Assembly: GCA_017404065.1 (NCBI GenBank)
Contig: JAFRDB010000091.1
Coordinates: 1 to 48,592 of the forward strand
Reading direction: 5' to 3'
Length of the DNA: 48,592 nucleotides
Source: Clostridia bacterium
GTDB lineage: Bacteria; Bacillota; Clostridia; UBA1381
The position numbers and the translations under genes were made by a program. Shown one piece after another: positions 23,745 to 33,177 of the stretch. A model generated the notes under the pieces. It saw nothing but the letters and a program-made list of their open reading frames with translations, did not search any database and was not told where the DNA came from. Position 1 is the first letter of the stretch; each line of letters starts with the position of its first letter.

Positions 23745-24521
23745 ATGGCTGAATTGATCAGTACGACCAGAAATAAAACGTATAAATATATAAGGTCGTT
23801 GCAGCAGAAAAAGAATAGAGCAGCGCTTTTAAGATATACCGTCGAGGGCATAAAGTCCGTTTCGGATGCGCTCGCGGCGGGCGCGGAGATAGAGCTTGTC
23901 GCAATGTCTGAGAGCATTAAAAACTCTGTAAGCATTGAATGTCCGGGTGTGAGAACTGTTATTGTCAGGGATGAGCTTTTTGACGGCCTGTGCGATACAA
24001 AGACACCACAGGGTATAATTGCAGTTATAAAAATGAATAAGCCGGAGCAATATACATGTGATATGGAAAGACCATACATATATTGCGACGGTGTTTCTGA
24101 CCCCGGCAACCTCGGTACGATCATCCGTACAGCAGACGCAGCCGGATTTGGCGGAGTGCTTATAGGCGATAACTGCGCGGAGCTGTATAGTCCCAAAACA
24201 GTACGCGCGAGCATGGGATCGTTCTTTAATATCCCGCTGATTACCGATTTTACAGCGCGGCAGCTGAAAGCGGAAAAGGAAAGAGGCTTTTCGCTCTATT
24301 GCGGAGCGCTTCTTAGAGACAGCATGGATTACCGTGAGCCGGATTATACAAAACCATCTATTCTGATCGTAGGAAATGAGGCAAACGGCGCAAGTGAAGA
24401 AATACTCAGCATAAGTGAGCATATAATAATACCGATATACGGAAAGGCGGAATCGCTTAACGCGGCTGTGGCCGCTTCAATAATGATGTATGAAATTCGG
24501 AGGCATAGGGATGGAGCATAA
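23745..24521 (+). CDS. SpoU/TrmH-family RNA 2'-O-methyltransferase
   Basis: A 258-residue protein with an N-terminal substrate-binding region (VEGIKSVSDALAAG, about 29-42) and a C-terminal SPOUT knot domain. The three SpoU motifs are present: DPGNLGTIIRTADAAGF (about 120-136), ILIVGNEANGASEE (about 207-220) and IPIYGKAESLNAAVAASIMMYE (about 228-249). The family transfers a methyl group from S-adenosylmethionine to ribose in tRNA or 23S rRNA; the exact target is not evident. The 3' end overlaps dprA by 11 bp. Confidence 0.92.
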   Translation: MAELISTTRNKTYKYIRSLQQKKNRAALLRYTVEGIKSVSDALAAGAEIELVAMSESIKNSVSIECPGVRTVIVRDELFDGLCDTKTPQGIIAVIKMNKPEQYTCDMERPYIYCDGVSDPGNLGTIIRTADAAGFGGVLIGDNCAELYSPKTVRASMGSFFNIPLITDFTARQLKAEKERGFSLYCGALLRDSMDYREPDYTKPSILIVGNEANGASEEILSISEHIIIPIYGKAESLNAAVAASIMMYEIRRHRDGA

Positions 24522-25608
24522 GCTGTACTGGATATGGCTCGCGCTTAAGGAGAGCATACCGCTGCGCGTGAGGCTGGAATTGTATAACGCATTTGGCGAT
24601 ATAAAGACACTTTATGAAACGACCTGGTATGATGTATCAATGAAGCTTCCGCCGGAAATAGAAGATGAACTGATGGATAAATCGCTTGATGAAGCGGAAA
24701 AGATATATAACAAGATAAAGGATATGGGTGGATATATCCTTGTCCTTGATGATGAGAAATATCCTGGATATCTTGCTGCGATCCCCCAGCCGCCGCTCGT
24801 TTTGTATTGCCGCGGCAAGCATATCGATTGGAAGAGCGCGTTTTGTTTAACGGTTGTCGGTACGCGTGATTACTGTGATTACGGCAGAAAGGCAACGGAG
24901 GAGATAGTAAAGGGACTTACAAGGTACGGCGCGGTTATAGTGAGCGGTATGGCGAGAGGCATAGACGCTATAGCCGGATGCGCCGCGCTGCATGAGGGTG
25001 GTGATACTGTCGCGGTTCTCGGCAGCGGACTGGATGTTGTGTATCCGCCCGAATACGGAAAGCTATATAACTATATAACAAAGCACGGTGTAGTTATGAC
25101 TGAGTTCCCGCCCGGAACGAGCCCGCTAAAACAGAATTTTCCGCGTCGCAACAGGATCATGTCAGGGCTGTCATTGGGGATTCTGGTAGGACAGGCACCT
25201 GAAAAGAGCGGCGCGCTGATAAGCGCGAAGTATGCTACAGAGGACGGACGAAATGTTTATGTTGTGCCTTCGGATATATATGATAAGCGGTTTGCCGGCT
25301 CGAATGCGCTGATAAAGGACGGCGCAAAGCTTGTGCGGTGCGCCGAGGATATAATCGAGGATTACAGCTATCTTGATCTGCAAAAACGTGAAGCACGCAA
25401 ACGTCCCAAAAAGGCACCGGTGGATGTATCGGGGCTTAGCGGAGATGAGAAAAAGATAGTGGAGCTGCTCTCGGGCGGCAGGCTCCATATAGATGAGCTT
25501 GTGCGCGGTGCGGGGGTCAGCAGCGGAGAAATGAATACTTCTCTGATGATGCTGGAGATAAACGGTATTGTAAAGAAATTCAGCGGGAATATGTATGGAT
25601 TAGAGTAA
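24511..25608 (+). CDS. dprA: DNA-processing protein DprA
   Basis: A 365-residue protein that loads RecA on single-stranded DNA during transformation and related DNA uptake. The N-terminal helical region (1-80) is followed by a Rossmann-like core with VVGTRDYCDYGRKATEEIVK (about 112-131), VSGMARGIDAIAG (about 144-156), the DprA signature TEFPPGTSPLKQNFPRRNRI (about 197-216) and SGALISAKYATEDGR. A C-terminal winged helix (about 300-365, LSGGRLHIDELVRGAGV) is present. The start at 24511 is supported by GGAGG 7 nt upstream. Together with topA and trmFO it forms the common Bacillota cluster dprA-topA-trmFO. Confidence 0.95.
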   Translation: MEHKLYWIWLALKESIPLRVRLELYNAFGDIKTLYETTWYDVSMKLPPEIEDELMDKSLDEAEKIYNKIKDMGGYILVLDDEKYPGYLAAIPQPPLVLYCRGKHIDWKSAFCLTVVGTRDYCDYGRKATEEIVKGLTRYGAVIVSGMARGIDAIAGCAALHEGGDTVAVLGSGLDVVYPPEYGKLYNYITKHGVVMTEFPPGTSPLKQNFPRRNRIMSGLSLGILVGQAPEKSGALISAKYATEDGRNVYVVPSDIYDKRFAGSNALIKDGAKLVRCAEDIIEDYSYLDLQKREARKRPKKAPVDVSGLSGDEKKIVELLSGGRLHIDELVRGAGVSSGEMNTSLMMLEINGIVKKFSGNMYGLE

Positions 25609-25719
25609 ATGAAGATTTACCGTTCAGAGTATGTCCAAAACGATTTTTGAGAAATAACGTATCTAACGAAATCAAACAGCAAGCCGCATTGAGAACAGCA
25701 GCGGCATAGAAAGGAGTTA

Positions 25720-25740
25720 ATGGTCAGAAAAAATGGCTAA
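25720..25740 (+). other. Six-codon upstream reading frame overlapping the topA start
   Basis: AAAGGAG is followed 3 nt later by ATG GTC AGA AAA AAT GGC TAA. The stop lies 3 nt inside topA, whose ATG (25733) is in another frame and 16 nt from the only ribosome site, too far for direct initiation. Ribosomes may start on the short frame and reinitiate on topA. The segment from GAAAGGAGTTAATG to the start codon closely resembles the DUF445 leader. Confidence 0.4.
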
Positions 25741-27826
25741 GAACAAATTGCTTATTGTGGAATCACCCGCAAAGGCGGGAACTATACAGAAGTATTTAGG
25801 TAAGAATTATAAAGTGTTGGCATCGATGGGACACGTTATCGACCTGCCAAAGAGCAGTTTTGGTGTGGACGTTGAGCATGATTTTGAGCCTAAATATATA
25901 ACTATACGCGGCAAGGGAGAGCTTTTGGCATCGCTCAAAAAGGAAGCGAAAAAGGCAGACGAAGTACTGCTTGCTACCGACCCTGACCGCGAGGGAGAGG
26001 CTATAAGCTGGCATCTGGCGCACGCGCTGAATATTGATCCTGCGTCACCGTGCCGCATAACCTTTAATGAGATAACTAAGACCGCTGTAAAGGATGCAAT
26101 AAAAAGGCCGCGTCCGATAGACATGAAGCTTGTTGACGCGCAGCAGGCAAGAAGGGTGCTTGACAGAGTCGTCGGCTATCAGATAAGTCCTATACTCTGG
26201 GATAAGGTAAAGCGCGGACTCAGCGCGGGCCGAGTACAATCTGTTGCTACTCGGCTTGTTTGCGATCGCGAGGAGGAGATACTTGACTTTGTGCCGGAGG
26301 AGTTTCATACGATAGACGTAAAGCTCCGAGACAGAAAGAGCCGCAAGCTTGTTTCGGCAAGGTTCTACGGTGAAAACGGCAAAGAAAGAAAGTTAAAAAC
26401 CATAGCGGAAGCAAGCGCTGTTGTAGATGATGTGAAGGATGCAGAGTTTGTAACGGAAGCGGTAAAGGAAACGGAAAAGAGCCGTAATCCGCAGCCGCCG
26501 TTTACGACAAGCACGCTGCAGCAGGAAGCATCAAGCAGGCTTTCGTATCAGGCGAGCCGCACCATGCAGATAGCGCAGAGTCTTTATGAGGGCGTAAGAC
26601 TGGGTGGAAAGCTCGGCACGCTTGGTCTTATAACCTATATGCGTACCGACTCGCTAAGAATAGCCGAGGATGCGCTTGCGGAGGCAAAGGCGTTCCTTAT
26701 AAATGCGTATGGCGCAGAGAATGTAAAAACGAGGCGTTACAAGGCAAAGAAAAGCGCACAGGACGCGCACGAGGCTATTCGTCCTACGTCTATAGCTATT
26801 CGTCCGGACGATATAAAGGATAAACTGACGCCGGAGCAGTATAAGCTATACAAGCTGATCTGGGAGAGGTTCGCTGCGAGTCAGATGGCAAGCGCGATCT
26901 ATCATATTACAAGTGTAGATTTGACCGCCGCAGGACATACTTTCAAGGCGCATGGATCAGAGGTCGTATTTAAGGGCTATATGAATGTGTATGTAAGCTC
27001 CGCCGAAAAGGAGGAGAGCAAGGCAAGGTCTATACCAAGACTTGCAAAGGGTGATGTGCTCGATGTTGCCGATATAGAAGCCAAGCAGCACTTTACTCAG
27101 CCTCCGGCACGGTTTTCGGACGCGTCGCTTATACGTGAGCTTGAAGAAAACGGTATAGGAAGACCATCCACCTATGCGCCGACGATAACAACTATCGTTT
27201 CGCGCGGATATGTGCAGAGATCAAACAAGCAGCTTGTTCCGACAGAGCTTGGTAATGTCACAACGGATATAATGAAGCAGAACTTCAAGGATATAGTTGA
27301 CGTTGAATTTACGGCACACATGGAGCAGGAGCTCGATGATGTAGAGGACGGCAAGACAAATTGGATATCCGTGCTCAGGGAGTTCTATCCTGACTTTGAA
27401 AAATCTCTTAAAGAGGCACACAAGAACATTGAAAAGGTAGAGATAAAGGATAAGGTATCTGACGTGCCTTGTGAAAAATGCGGCAGAATGATGGTATATA
27501 AGCTGAGCAAGTTCGGCAAATTTCTTGCGTGTCCGGGCTATCCGGAATGCCGCAACACTATGGCGATACGCGTTGGCACCGGCGTAGCGTGTCCAAAATG
27601 CGGCGGCGAGATACTCATAAAGCAGTCCAAGAGGGGCAAGACCTATTTTGGGTGTGAAAAATGGCCCAAATGTGACTTTATGGCTTGGGATTCACCGATC
27701 AAGGGCGAAAAATGCCCCAAGTGCGGAGGAATGTTAATGAAGAAAAACGGTAGGAACGCGAAGGTGTATTGCCATAACGAGAGCTGCGATTATGAGCGCA
27801 GACCATCACGCAAAAAGAATGGATAA
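25733..27826 (+). CDS. topA: DNA topoisomerase I (type IA)
   Basis: Relaxes negative supercoils by single-strand passage. It has 697 residues, normal for a Gram-positive enzyme. The Toprim domain has [18 protein letters not shown] (about 5-22) and the metal-binding [13 protein letters not shown] (about 82-94). The active-site tyrosine is in [12 protein letters not shown] (about 300-311). [21 protein letters not shown] segment (about 450) is typical. Three C-terminal Cys4 zinc fingers lie at about 580-690 ([17 protein letters not shown] and CPKCGGMLM type). The ATG is 16 nt from the nearest ribosome site (see the short frame at 25720). Confidence 0.97.
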   Translation: MAKNKLLIVESPAKAGTIQKYLGKNYKVLASMGHVIDLPKSSFGVDVEHDFEPKYITIRGKGELLASLKKEAKKADEVLLATDPDREGEAISWHLAHALNIDPASPCRITFNEITKTAVKDAIKRPRPIDMKLVDAQQARRVLDRVVGYQISPILWDKVKRGLSAGRVQSVATRLVCDREEEILDFVPEEFHTIDVKLRDRKSRKLVSARFYGENGKERKLKTIAEASAVVDDVKDAEFVTEAVKETEKSRNPQPPFTTSTLQQEASSRLSYQASRTMQIAQSLYEGVRLGGKLGTLGLITYMRTDSLRIAEDALAEAKAFLINAYGAENVKTRRYKAKKSAQDAHEAIRPTSIAIRPDDIKDKLTPEQYKLYKLIWERFAASQMASAIYHITSVDLTAAGHTFKAHGSEVVFKGYMNVYVSSAEKEESKARSIPRLAKGDVLDVADIEAKQHFTQPPARFSDASLIRELEENGIGRPSTYAPTITTIVSRGYVQRSNKQLVPTELGNVTTDIMKQNFKDIVDVEFTAHMEQELDDVEDGKTNWISVLREFYPDFEKSLKEAHKNIEKVEIKDKVSDVPCEKCGRMMVYKLSKFGKFLACPGYPECRNTMAIRVGTGVACPKCGGEILIKQSKRGKTYFGCEKWPKCDFMAWDSPIKGEKCPKCGGMLMKKNGRNAKVYCHNESCDYERRPSRKKNG

Positions 27827-29120
27827 GGTAAGGATAATAGGCGCGGGACTTGCCGGATGTGAAGCGGCGTTGCAGCTTACAAAATACGGTATAGATGTCG
27901 AGCTGTGCGAGATGAAGCCGAAAAAATTCTCACCCGCACATCACAGCTCAGATTTTGCCGAGCTTGTATGCTCAAATTCACTTAAGGCTGAGCGCGTAGA
28001 GAACGCTTGCGGGCTTCTCAAGGCGGAGATGCGGCATTTCGGCTCCGTTATGATGCAAGCGGCAGATGTGAGCCGTGTTCCCGCAGGGGGCGCGCTTGCG
28101 GTGGATCGTGAGCTGTTCTCAGCGTATGTGACCGACAGGATAAAAAATGATCCGCTTATAACAGTAGTAAACGAAGAGATCGCGGAGATAGATACGGATA
28201 AATATACGATAATTGCGACGGGGCCACTCACCTCTGACGCGCTGTCTAAGGCAATATCAGAGCTTACGGGAGGCGATGAGCTGGCGTTCTATGATGCTGC
28301 CGCGCCGATAGTGACCGAAGAGAGTATAGACAAGAGCCGCGTGTTCCGCGCGGCAAGATATGACCGCGGCACAGCGGATTATATAAACTGTCCAATGACC
28401 GCGGCGGAATATGACGCGTTTTATAATGCGCTTGTTACAGCTGAGACCGCGCTGCTAAAGGAGTTTGAAGGCGGCAAGGTGTTTGAGGGCTGTATGCCGG
28501 TGGAGGTCATGGCAAAGCGCGGACGTGAAACGCTCACCTTCGGACCGTTAAAGCCTGTCGGGCTTGTTGATCCGAAAACCGGCAAGGATGACGCTTATGC
28601 TGTTGTTCAGCTTCGGCAGGATAATGTAAAAGGTTCACTGTACGGCCTCGTCGGATTTCAGACCAATCTGAAGTGGGGCGAGCAAAAACGGGTATTTTCA
28701 ATGATACCGGGACTTGAGAATGCCGAATTTGTAAAATATGGTGTTATGCACCGCAACACGTTTATCAATTCACCGCGTTTACTGGACAGATTCTACAGAA
28801 TGCGCGAGCATCCGAAAATATTTTTTGCCGGACAGATAACCGGCGTTGAGGGATATGTAGAGTCCGCATCAAGCGGAATATTGGCAGGGTATAATCTTGC
28901 GCGTATCATCAACGGTGAAGACATGTGGGAGCCGAGCCCTAAAACGGCTATAGGCTCGCTTGCGCTATACATATCTAACGCGTCAAATACAAAATTTCAG
29001 CCAATGAATGCCAATTTTGGCATCATCGACGGGCCGGATAAAAGAGTAAGAAATAAACAGGAGCGGTATGGCATGATAGCTGCGCGTGCTCTTGAGATAA
29101 TAAATAATATAAATGTATAA
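27819..29120 (+). CDS. trmFO: Folate-dependent tRNA (uracil-54) C5-methyltransferase TrmFO
   Basis: A 433-residue FAD enzyme that uses methylenetetrahydrofolate to make ribothymidine-54 in tRNA. The N-terminal dinucleotide fold reads [19 protein letters not shown] (about 6-24). [19 protein letters not shown] (about 38-56) is the family signature. The catalytic Cys region [13 protein letters not shown] (about 220) and the C-terminal [16 protein letters not shown] segment are intact. The start is set at the ATG at 27819 by homology; it overlaps topA by 8 bp and has no good ribosome site, so it is probably translationally coupled. An upstream in-frame ATG at 27792 would add nine residues. Confidence 0.95.
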   Translation: MDKVRIIGAGLAGCEAALQLTKYGIDVELCEMKPKKFSPAHHSSDFAELVCSNSLKAERVENACGLLKAEMRHFGSVMMQAADVSRVPAGGALAVDRELFSAYVTDRIKNDPLITVVNEEIAEIDTDKYTIIATGPLTSDALSKAISELTGGDELAFYDAAAPIVTEESIDKSRVFRAARYDRGTADYINCPMTAAEYDAFYNALVTAETALLKEFEGGKVFEGCMPVEVMAKRGRETLTFGPLKPVGLVDPKTGKDDAYAVVQLRQDNVKGSLYGLVGFQTNLKWGEQKRVFSMIPGLENAEFVKYGVMHRNTFINSPRLLDRFYRMREHPKIFFAGQITGVEGYVESASSGILAGYNLARIINGEDMWEPSPKTAIGSLALYISNASNTKFQPMNANFGIIDGPDKRVRNKQERYGMIAARALEIINNINV

Positions 29121-29135
29121 GGAGAGAAAGGTCAA

Positions 29136-29570
29136 ATGGAAAAGAAAAATCCTGAGGTAGAGTCAAGGGTAAAGATCTATCTTATAATCTTTGCGATACT
29201 GCTCGCAGCGATAACTGCCGTGCTTGTTATCCGCGGCAAAAGCAGCGGCGGCACCGAGCAGAGTAAAACAGTCGAGGAAAAGGTATATACGCCCACGTTT
29301 ATGATGTTCGTTACAAAGGACGATGCGGGCTATGATGATTATATGGCTGTTATCAAAGAAGTAGAGGCAGAATATGAGGGCAAAGTCAATTTTGAAATAA
29401 CCGATATCGAGGAGGAGTCCGAGGCAAAGCAGAACTTTGGCGATATAATTGCGCTCGGCACGCCAACTCTTATCATGCTCAATACCAAGAATGAGCCATG
29501 CGCGTTTGTTGGAAAGTGTGTGGACAAGCAGCAGATGACAGATACTATAGAAGCGGCGCTCGTAGAATAG
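29136..29570 (+). CDS. Membrane-anchored thioredoxin-fold protein without a CXXC motif
   Basis: A 144-residue protein with one N-terminal membrane helix (about 13-34, IYLIIFAILLAAITAVLVI) and an external domain. The strand order resembles thioredoxin: TPTFMMFVTK, a helix, VNFEITDIEEE, then GTPTLIMLN, where Thr-Pro matches the cis-proline loop, and a final helix. The active-site CXXC after the first strand is missing (KDDAGYDD). The two cysteines present are late (EPCAFVGKC). It therefore probably does not act as a thioredoxin. AGGAG precedes the ATG by 9 nt. It lies 15 bp behind trmFO and ends 136 bp before gpr. Confidence 0.75.
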   Translation: MEKKNPEVESRVKIYLIIFAILLAAITAVLVIRGKSSGGTEQSKTVEEKVYTPTFMMFVTKDDAGYDDYMAVIKEVEAEYEGKVNFEITDIEEESEAKQNFGDIIALGTPTLIMLNTKNEPCAFVGKCVDKQQMTDTIEAALVE

Positions 29571-29705
29571 GTTTGGATAAATTTTAGTGTTCATAAATAT
29601 AAAACTATACGCAGATACTAAGAGTGGAAATCAAGAATATCTCTGTAAGCCGTGAGAGTTTGCGGCGTACGAAGATACTCAAATCAGAAAGGAGTGTCTG
29701 CATAT

Positions 29706-30551
29706 ATGAGTATAAGAACAGACCTTGCAGTCGAGGCGCATGAGCTTATGCGCGGAGATGCAAAAGAGATCGAGGGCGTTGCGGTGGAACGCACAGAGCA
29801 CGACGGAATAAGAAAAATCGTTGTGGAGATAACGAGTGAAGCGGGCGCGGAGAAGCTTGGCAAGCGTACGGGCAGATATGTAACAATAGAAGCGCCGGAT
29901 ATAAGGTATGAGCTTGACGATTACGAGCGCGTATGCAAAATGATAGCCGATGAGATACGGAGGATGTGCAAAAGCACGCGCGTGCTTGTGGCGGGGCTTG
30001 GCAATCGTGATATTACCCCTGATGCATTGGGCGCGGAAGCGGTATCACAGCTTATAGTGACAAGTCATATAAAAAATAAGCTTCCGGATGTGCTTGATGA
30101 TAATTATGGCATAGTTTCTGCCATAGCTCCGGGTGTGATGGGTACAACGGGAATAGAGACAAGCGAGATAATTCGCGGTGTCGCGGAGAAGGTGCGTCCG
30201 GAGGCGATAATCGCAATAGACGCGCTTGCGGGCGCGGATATTGACCGTATATGCTCTGTTGTGCAGATATCGGACGCGGGCATATCGCCGGGATCCGGTG
30301 TTGGTAACAATCGCGCCGGGATAAACCGCGAGAGCTTCGGCGTGCCGGTGATTGCCATAGGCGTGCCGACCGTTATTGCGGCGGAGCTGCTTACCGGCAA
30401 GGAACTGCCGACGGAGTTCGAGCCGCTCATGGTAACTACCAAGGATATAGACCTTGTGATAAAAAGAATGTCAAAGACCGTTGCAAACGGCATAAACATG
30501 GCAATGCATAGGAACCTGACATTTAAGGATATAGAAAGAATAGTAGATTAG
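29706..30551 (+). CDS. gpr: GPR endopeptidase (spore protease)
   Basis: Degrades small acid-soluble spore proteins at germination. The 281-residue product starts at the ATG at 29706, after AAAGGAG. It begins almost directly with RTDLAVEAHELMRG, the sequence found near the N-terminus of mature GPR, so little or no propeptide is encoded. The upstream in-frame GTG at 29652 would add 18 residues but lacks a ribosome site. The two catalytic-type aspartates are in GLGNRDITPDALG (about 100-112) and IAIDALAGADID (about 172-183). Its presence argues that the organism forms endospores. yfmF follows 9 bp later. Confidence 0.93.
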   Translation: MSIRTDLAVEAHELMRGDAKEIEGVAVERTEHDGIRKIVVEITSEAGAEKLGKRTGRYVTIEAPDIRYELDDYERVCKMIADEIRRMCKSTRVLVAGLGNRDITPDALGAEAVSQLIVTSHIKNKLPDVLDDNYGIVSAIAPGVMGTTGIETSEIIRGVAEKVRPEAIIAIDALAGADIDRICSVVQISDAGISPGSGVGNNRAGINRESFGVPVIAIGVPTVIAAELLTGKELPTEFEPLMVTTKDIDLVIKRMSKTVANGINMAMHRNLTFKDIERIVD

Positions 30552-30560
30552 GTGATAATA

Positions 30561-31832
30561 ATGGATATTATAAAAATAAACGACAATATATCCCTACGGT
30601 ATATCCGCATGGATAAGCTAAAGACGACCTCGATTGCGGTGTTCATACACAGACCGCTCAAAAAGGACGAGGCGTCATATAACGCGCTTCTGCCGCTCGT
30701 ATTAAAGAGCGGCACAGAGCTATGCCCGGACAGGGCGGCTGTTGCGCGGTATCTTGATAACCTCTATGGCGCTACCATGGGCGCTACCACTATAAAGTGC
30801 GGCGAGGATCATGTTATATATTTTGACGCGGAGACTATCTCGGACAGATACGCGCCGGAGGGTGAGCCGCTCACAGCAGACCTTTTAAAGCTGCTCATGT
30901 CCGCGCTGTTCGCGCCGAAAACGGAGAACGGCGCGTTCGATGAAAAAACGGTGGAGCTTGAGAAGAAGAATGCCATAGACAAGATAGCCGCGTTTATGAA
31001 TGATAAGCGGCAGTATGCCGCGGACCGCTGCCGGCAGGAAACGGCAAGAGGCACGGATTTTGCGATAAGCCGTCTTGGCGATGCGGATATAATAAAGAAC
31101 ATAACGTCGAGGTCGCTTTATGACTATTACCGCAGAATTATGACCTCGTCTGTGATAGATATATATATATGCGGTGACACGGATATAAAGGCGGCTGAGG
31201 CGGCAGTCAAGGAATATACAGACGGACTTTCGTTCACGGCGGCGGATATACCGAAAACGGAGATAATAACGCGCAAATACGGAGAACTGCACGAGGTAAC
31301 AGAGGAGATGGACGTCGCGCAGGGCAAGCTTGCTATCGGCTTTATTACGAACGTGAAGCCGACGGATGCGGACTATCCGGCGCTCATAGTTATGAACAGT
31401 GTGTTCGGCGCGGGCGCGCACTCAAAGCTGTTCAACAACGTGCGCGAAAAGCTCTCGCTTGCATATTATGCCGGCTCGCAGCTGGAGCGGTATAAGGGAA
31501 TGATAATCGTAAATGCCGGGATAGAGTTCAAAAACTTCCAAAAGGCGTATGACGAGACTCTTGTACAGCTTGAGGAGATAAAGAAGGGCAATATATCAGA
31601 GCATGAATTCACATCAAGCATAGTCGCGATAGTGAACAACTACCGCTCCTTCCTTGACGATCAGCGCGCGCTTGCCACAACGAGCCTTATGAACCGCGTT
31701 GCGGGCAGGGACAAGACGATAGACGAGATGATAGAGAGCATAGAGAAGGTAACACCGGAGGATGTTACGGCGGTGGCAAACAAGCTGCAGCTTGACACAT
31801 CATACTTTTTAACGGGAAAGGGGGCGGAATAA
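30561..31832 (+). CDS. yfmF: M16 peptidase-like protein YfmF (no zinc motif)
   Basis: A 423-residue protein of the insulinase-like M16 fold that lacks the HXXEH zinc motif; the matching helix region reads LPLVLKSGTELCPDRAA. Otherwise it follows the family: LYGATMGATT near residue 65 and a C-terminal half with a second M16 domain (FGAGAHSKLFNNVREKLSLAYY, about 280). In Bacillus, yfmF and yfmH are adjacent, and the pair has been linked to modification of translation factor EF-P; I recall this from published work and have not verified it here. I chose the ATG at 30561 over the GTG at 30552 because AGGTGA is about 5 nt upstream. Confidence 0.85.
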   Translation: MDIIKINDNISLRYIRMDKLKTTSIAVFIHRPLKKDEASYNALLPLVLKSGTELCPDRAAVARYLDNLYGATMGATTIKCGEDHVIYFDAETISDRYAPEGEPLTADLLKLLMSALFAPKTENGAFDEKTVELEKKNAIDKIAAFMNDKRQYAADRCRQETARGTDFAISRLGDADIIKNITSRSLYDYYRRIMTSSVIDIYICGDTDIKAAEAAVKEYTDGLSFTAADIPKTEIITRKYGELHEVTEEMDVAQGKLAIGFITNVKPTDADYPALIVMNSVFGAGAHSKLFNNVREKLSLAYYAGSQLERYKGMIIVNAGIEFKNFQKAYDETLVQLEEIKKGNISEHEFTSSIVAIVNNYRSFLDDQRALATTSLMNRVAGRDKTIDEMIESIEKVTPEDVTAVANKLQLDTSYFLTGKGAE

Positions 31833-33122
31833 ATGGAGCTTGATTTCAGAAAGAGTGAAAAAACGGGCGAGGAAATGTATTCCGGCACCCACAGCTCGGG
31901 GCTGAAGATATATATAGTACCAAAGCCGGAATACAGCGGCTCATACGCGATATTCGGCACGAATTACGGCTCGGTGGAGTCGGATTTTGTCGTGCCGGGA
32001 GAAAGTGAAGTAACACATGTGCCGGACGGTATCGCGCATTATCTTGAGCATAAGATGTTCGATCAGCCGGACGGGAGCAATGTATTTGATAAATTCGCAA
32101 AATACGGCGGTAGCGCGAACGCGTTCACCTCGTTCAATGTAACGGCGTATCTGTTCTCGGCGACCTCGAATTTTGAGGAGAACCTTGCAACGCTTTTAGA
32201 CTATGTACAGAGCCCGTACTATACAGATGAAACGGTACAGAAGGAGCAGGGCATAATAGGTCAGGAGATACGCATGTATGATGATAACCCCGGCTGGCAG
32301 CTTTTCTTTAACTATATAGGCTGTCTGTACAACTCGCACCCGGTAAAGAAGGAAATAGCGGGGACAGTAGAAAGTATTTCGCACATCACGCCGGAATATC
32401 TTTATAAGTGTTATACCACATTCTACAACCTGTCTAATATGGCGCTCGTTATAGTTGGAAATGTTGATGTAGACAGTGCAATGAAGGTTATAGAGGAAGG
32501 TATAAAGAAAAACGAGCCGTTTACCGAGCCTATAGGCAGAGTTCATCCGGATGAGGCTGAGCATATCGCAAAACAGAGGAGCGAGAAGAAAATGGCAGTA
32601 GCCGCGCCCATGTTCATGCTCGGCTGGAAGGATAACGATGTAAACAAGAGCGGCGCGGAGCTATTAAAGAAGAATTTAGAGATAACCATTCTTTTAAAGA
32701 TGCTGTTCGGCAAAGGCTCAAAGATATATAAAAAGCTGTATGATGCGGGACTTATAAACAACACATTCTCCACAGATTATACTATGCAGCCGGATTACGG
32801 CTTCACGTCCTTAGACGGAGAAAGCAACGATCCGGAGCAGGTATTCGAAGCGATCCTTGATGCTGTTGATAAGGTGAAGGAGAAAGGTCTGTCCGAGGAT
32901 GAGTTTGAGCTTGCAAAAAAGGTAGCTTGGGGCAAGTATATACGCTCTCACAATGATATAGAGAATTATGCGGTAACATTTTTGCAGCTGCAATTCATGG
33001 GAATAGATTATTTTGATTACTATGATGTGTATAAAACAGTTGCCTTTGAGGATGTAAAGCGCAGATTTGACGAGCATTTCAGACGCGAAAACGCGGCGCT
33101 GTCGGTGATACGTCCGCTATAA
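31833..33122 (+). CDS. yfmH: M16 peptidase-like protein YfmH (zinc motif present)
   Basis: A 429-residue M16 protein with the inverted zinc motif in DGIAHYLEHKMFD (about residues 66-78) and the downstream glutamate in EQGIIGQEIRMYDD (about 137-150), so it could be catalytically active. YGGSANAFTSFNVTAYLF (about 91-108) is characteristic of the family. It starts directly after the yfmF stop with no gap and is probably its active partner in a heterodimer, as in other M16 pairs. The in-cell substrate is not evident. Confidence 0.88.
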   Translation: MELDFRKSEKTGEEMYSGTHSSGLKIYIVPKPEYSGSYAIFGTNYGSVESDFVVPGESEVTHVPDGIAHYLEHKMFDQPDGSNVFDKFAKYGGSANAFTSFNVTAYLFSATSNFEENLATLLDYVQSPYYTDETVQKEQGIIGQEIRMYDDNPGWQLFFNYIGCLYNSHPVKKEIAGTVESISHITPEYLYKCYTTFYNLSNMALVIVGNVDVDSAMKVIEEGIKKNEPFTEPIGRVHPDEAEHIAKQRSEKKMAVAAPMFMLGWKDNDVNKSGAELLKKNLEITILLKMLFGKGSKIYKKLYDAGLINNTFSTDYTMQPDYGFTSLDGESNDPEQVFEAILDAVDKVKEKGLSEDEFELAKKVAWGKYIRSHNDIENYAVTFLQLQFMGIDYFDYYDVYKTVAFEDVKRRFDEHFRRENAALSVIRPL

Positions 33123-33177
33123 ACAGAGCAAATAAATATGGTTTTTATCTTGAAAATGCCGGAGGGGCAAGGCTTAT

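Noticed and set aside
27792..27818. Upstream start for trmFO adding nine residues
   Set aside because: The family starts directly at the FAD-binding segment, which matches the ATG at 27819; neither start has a good ribosome site.
29571..29705. Sporulation sigma-G or sigma-F promoter before gpr
   Set aside because: The gap is AT-rich and gpr is normally under forespore control, but I could not find a convincing paired -35 and -10 at proper spacing.
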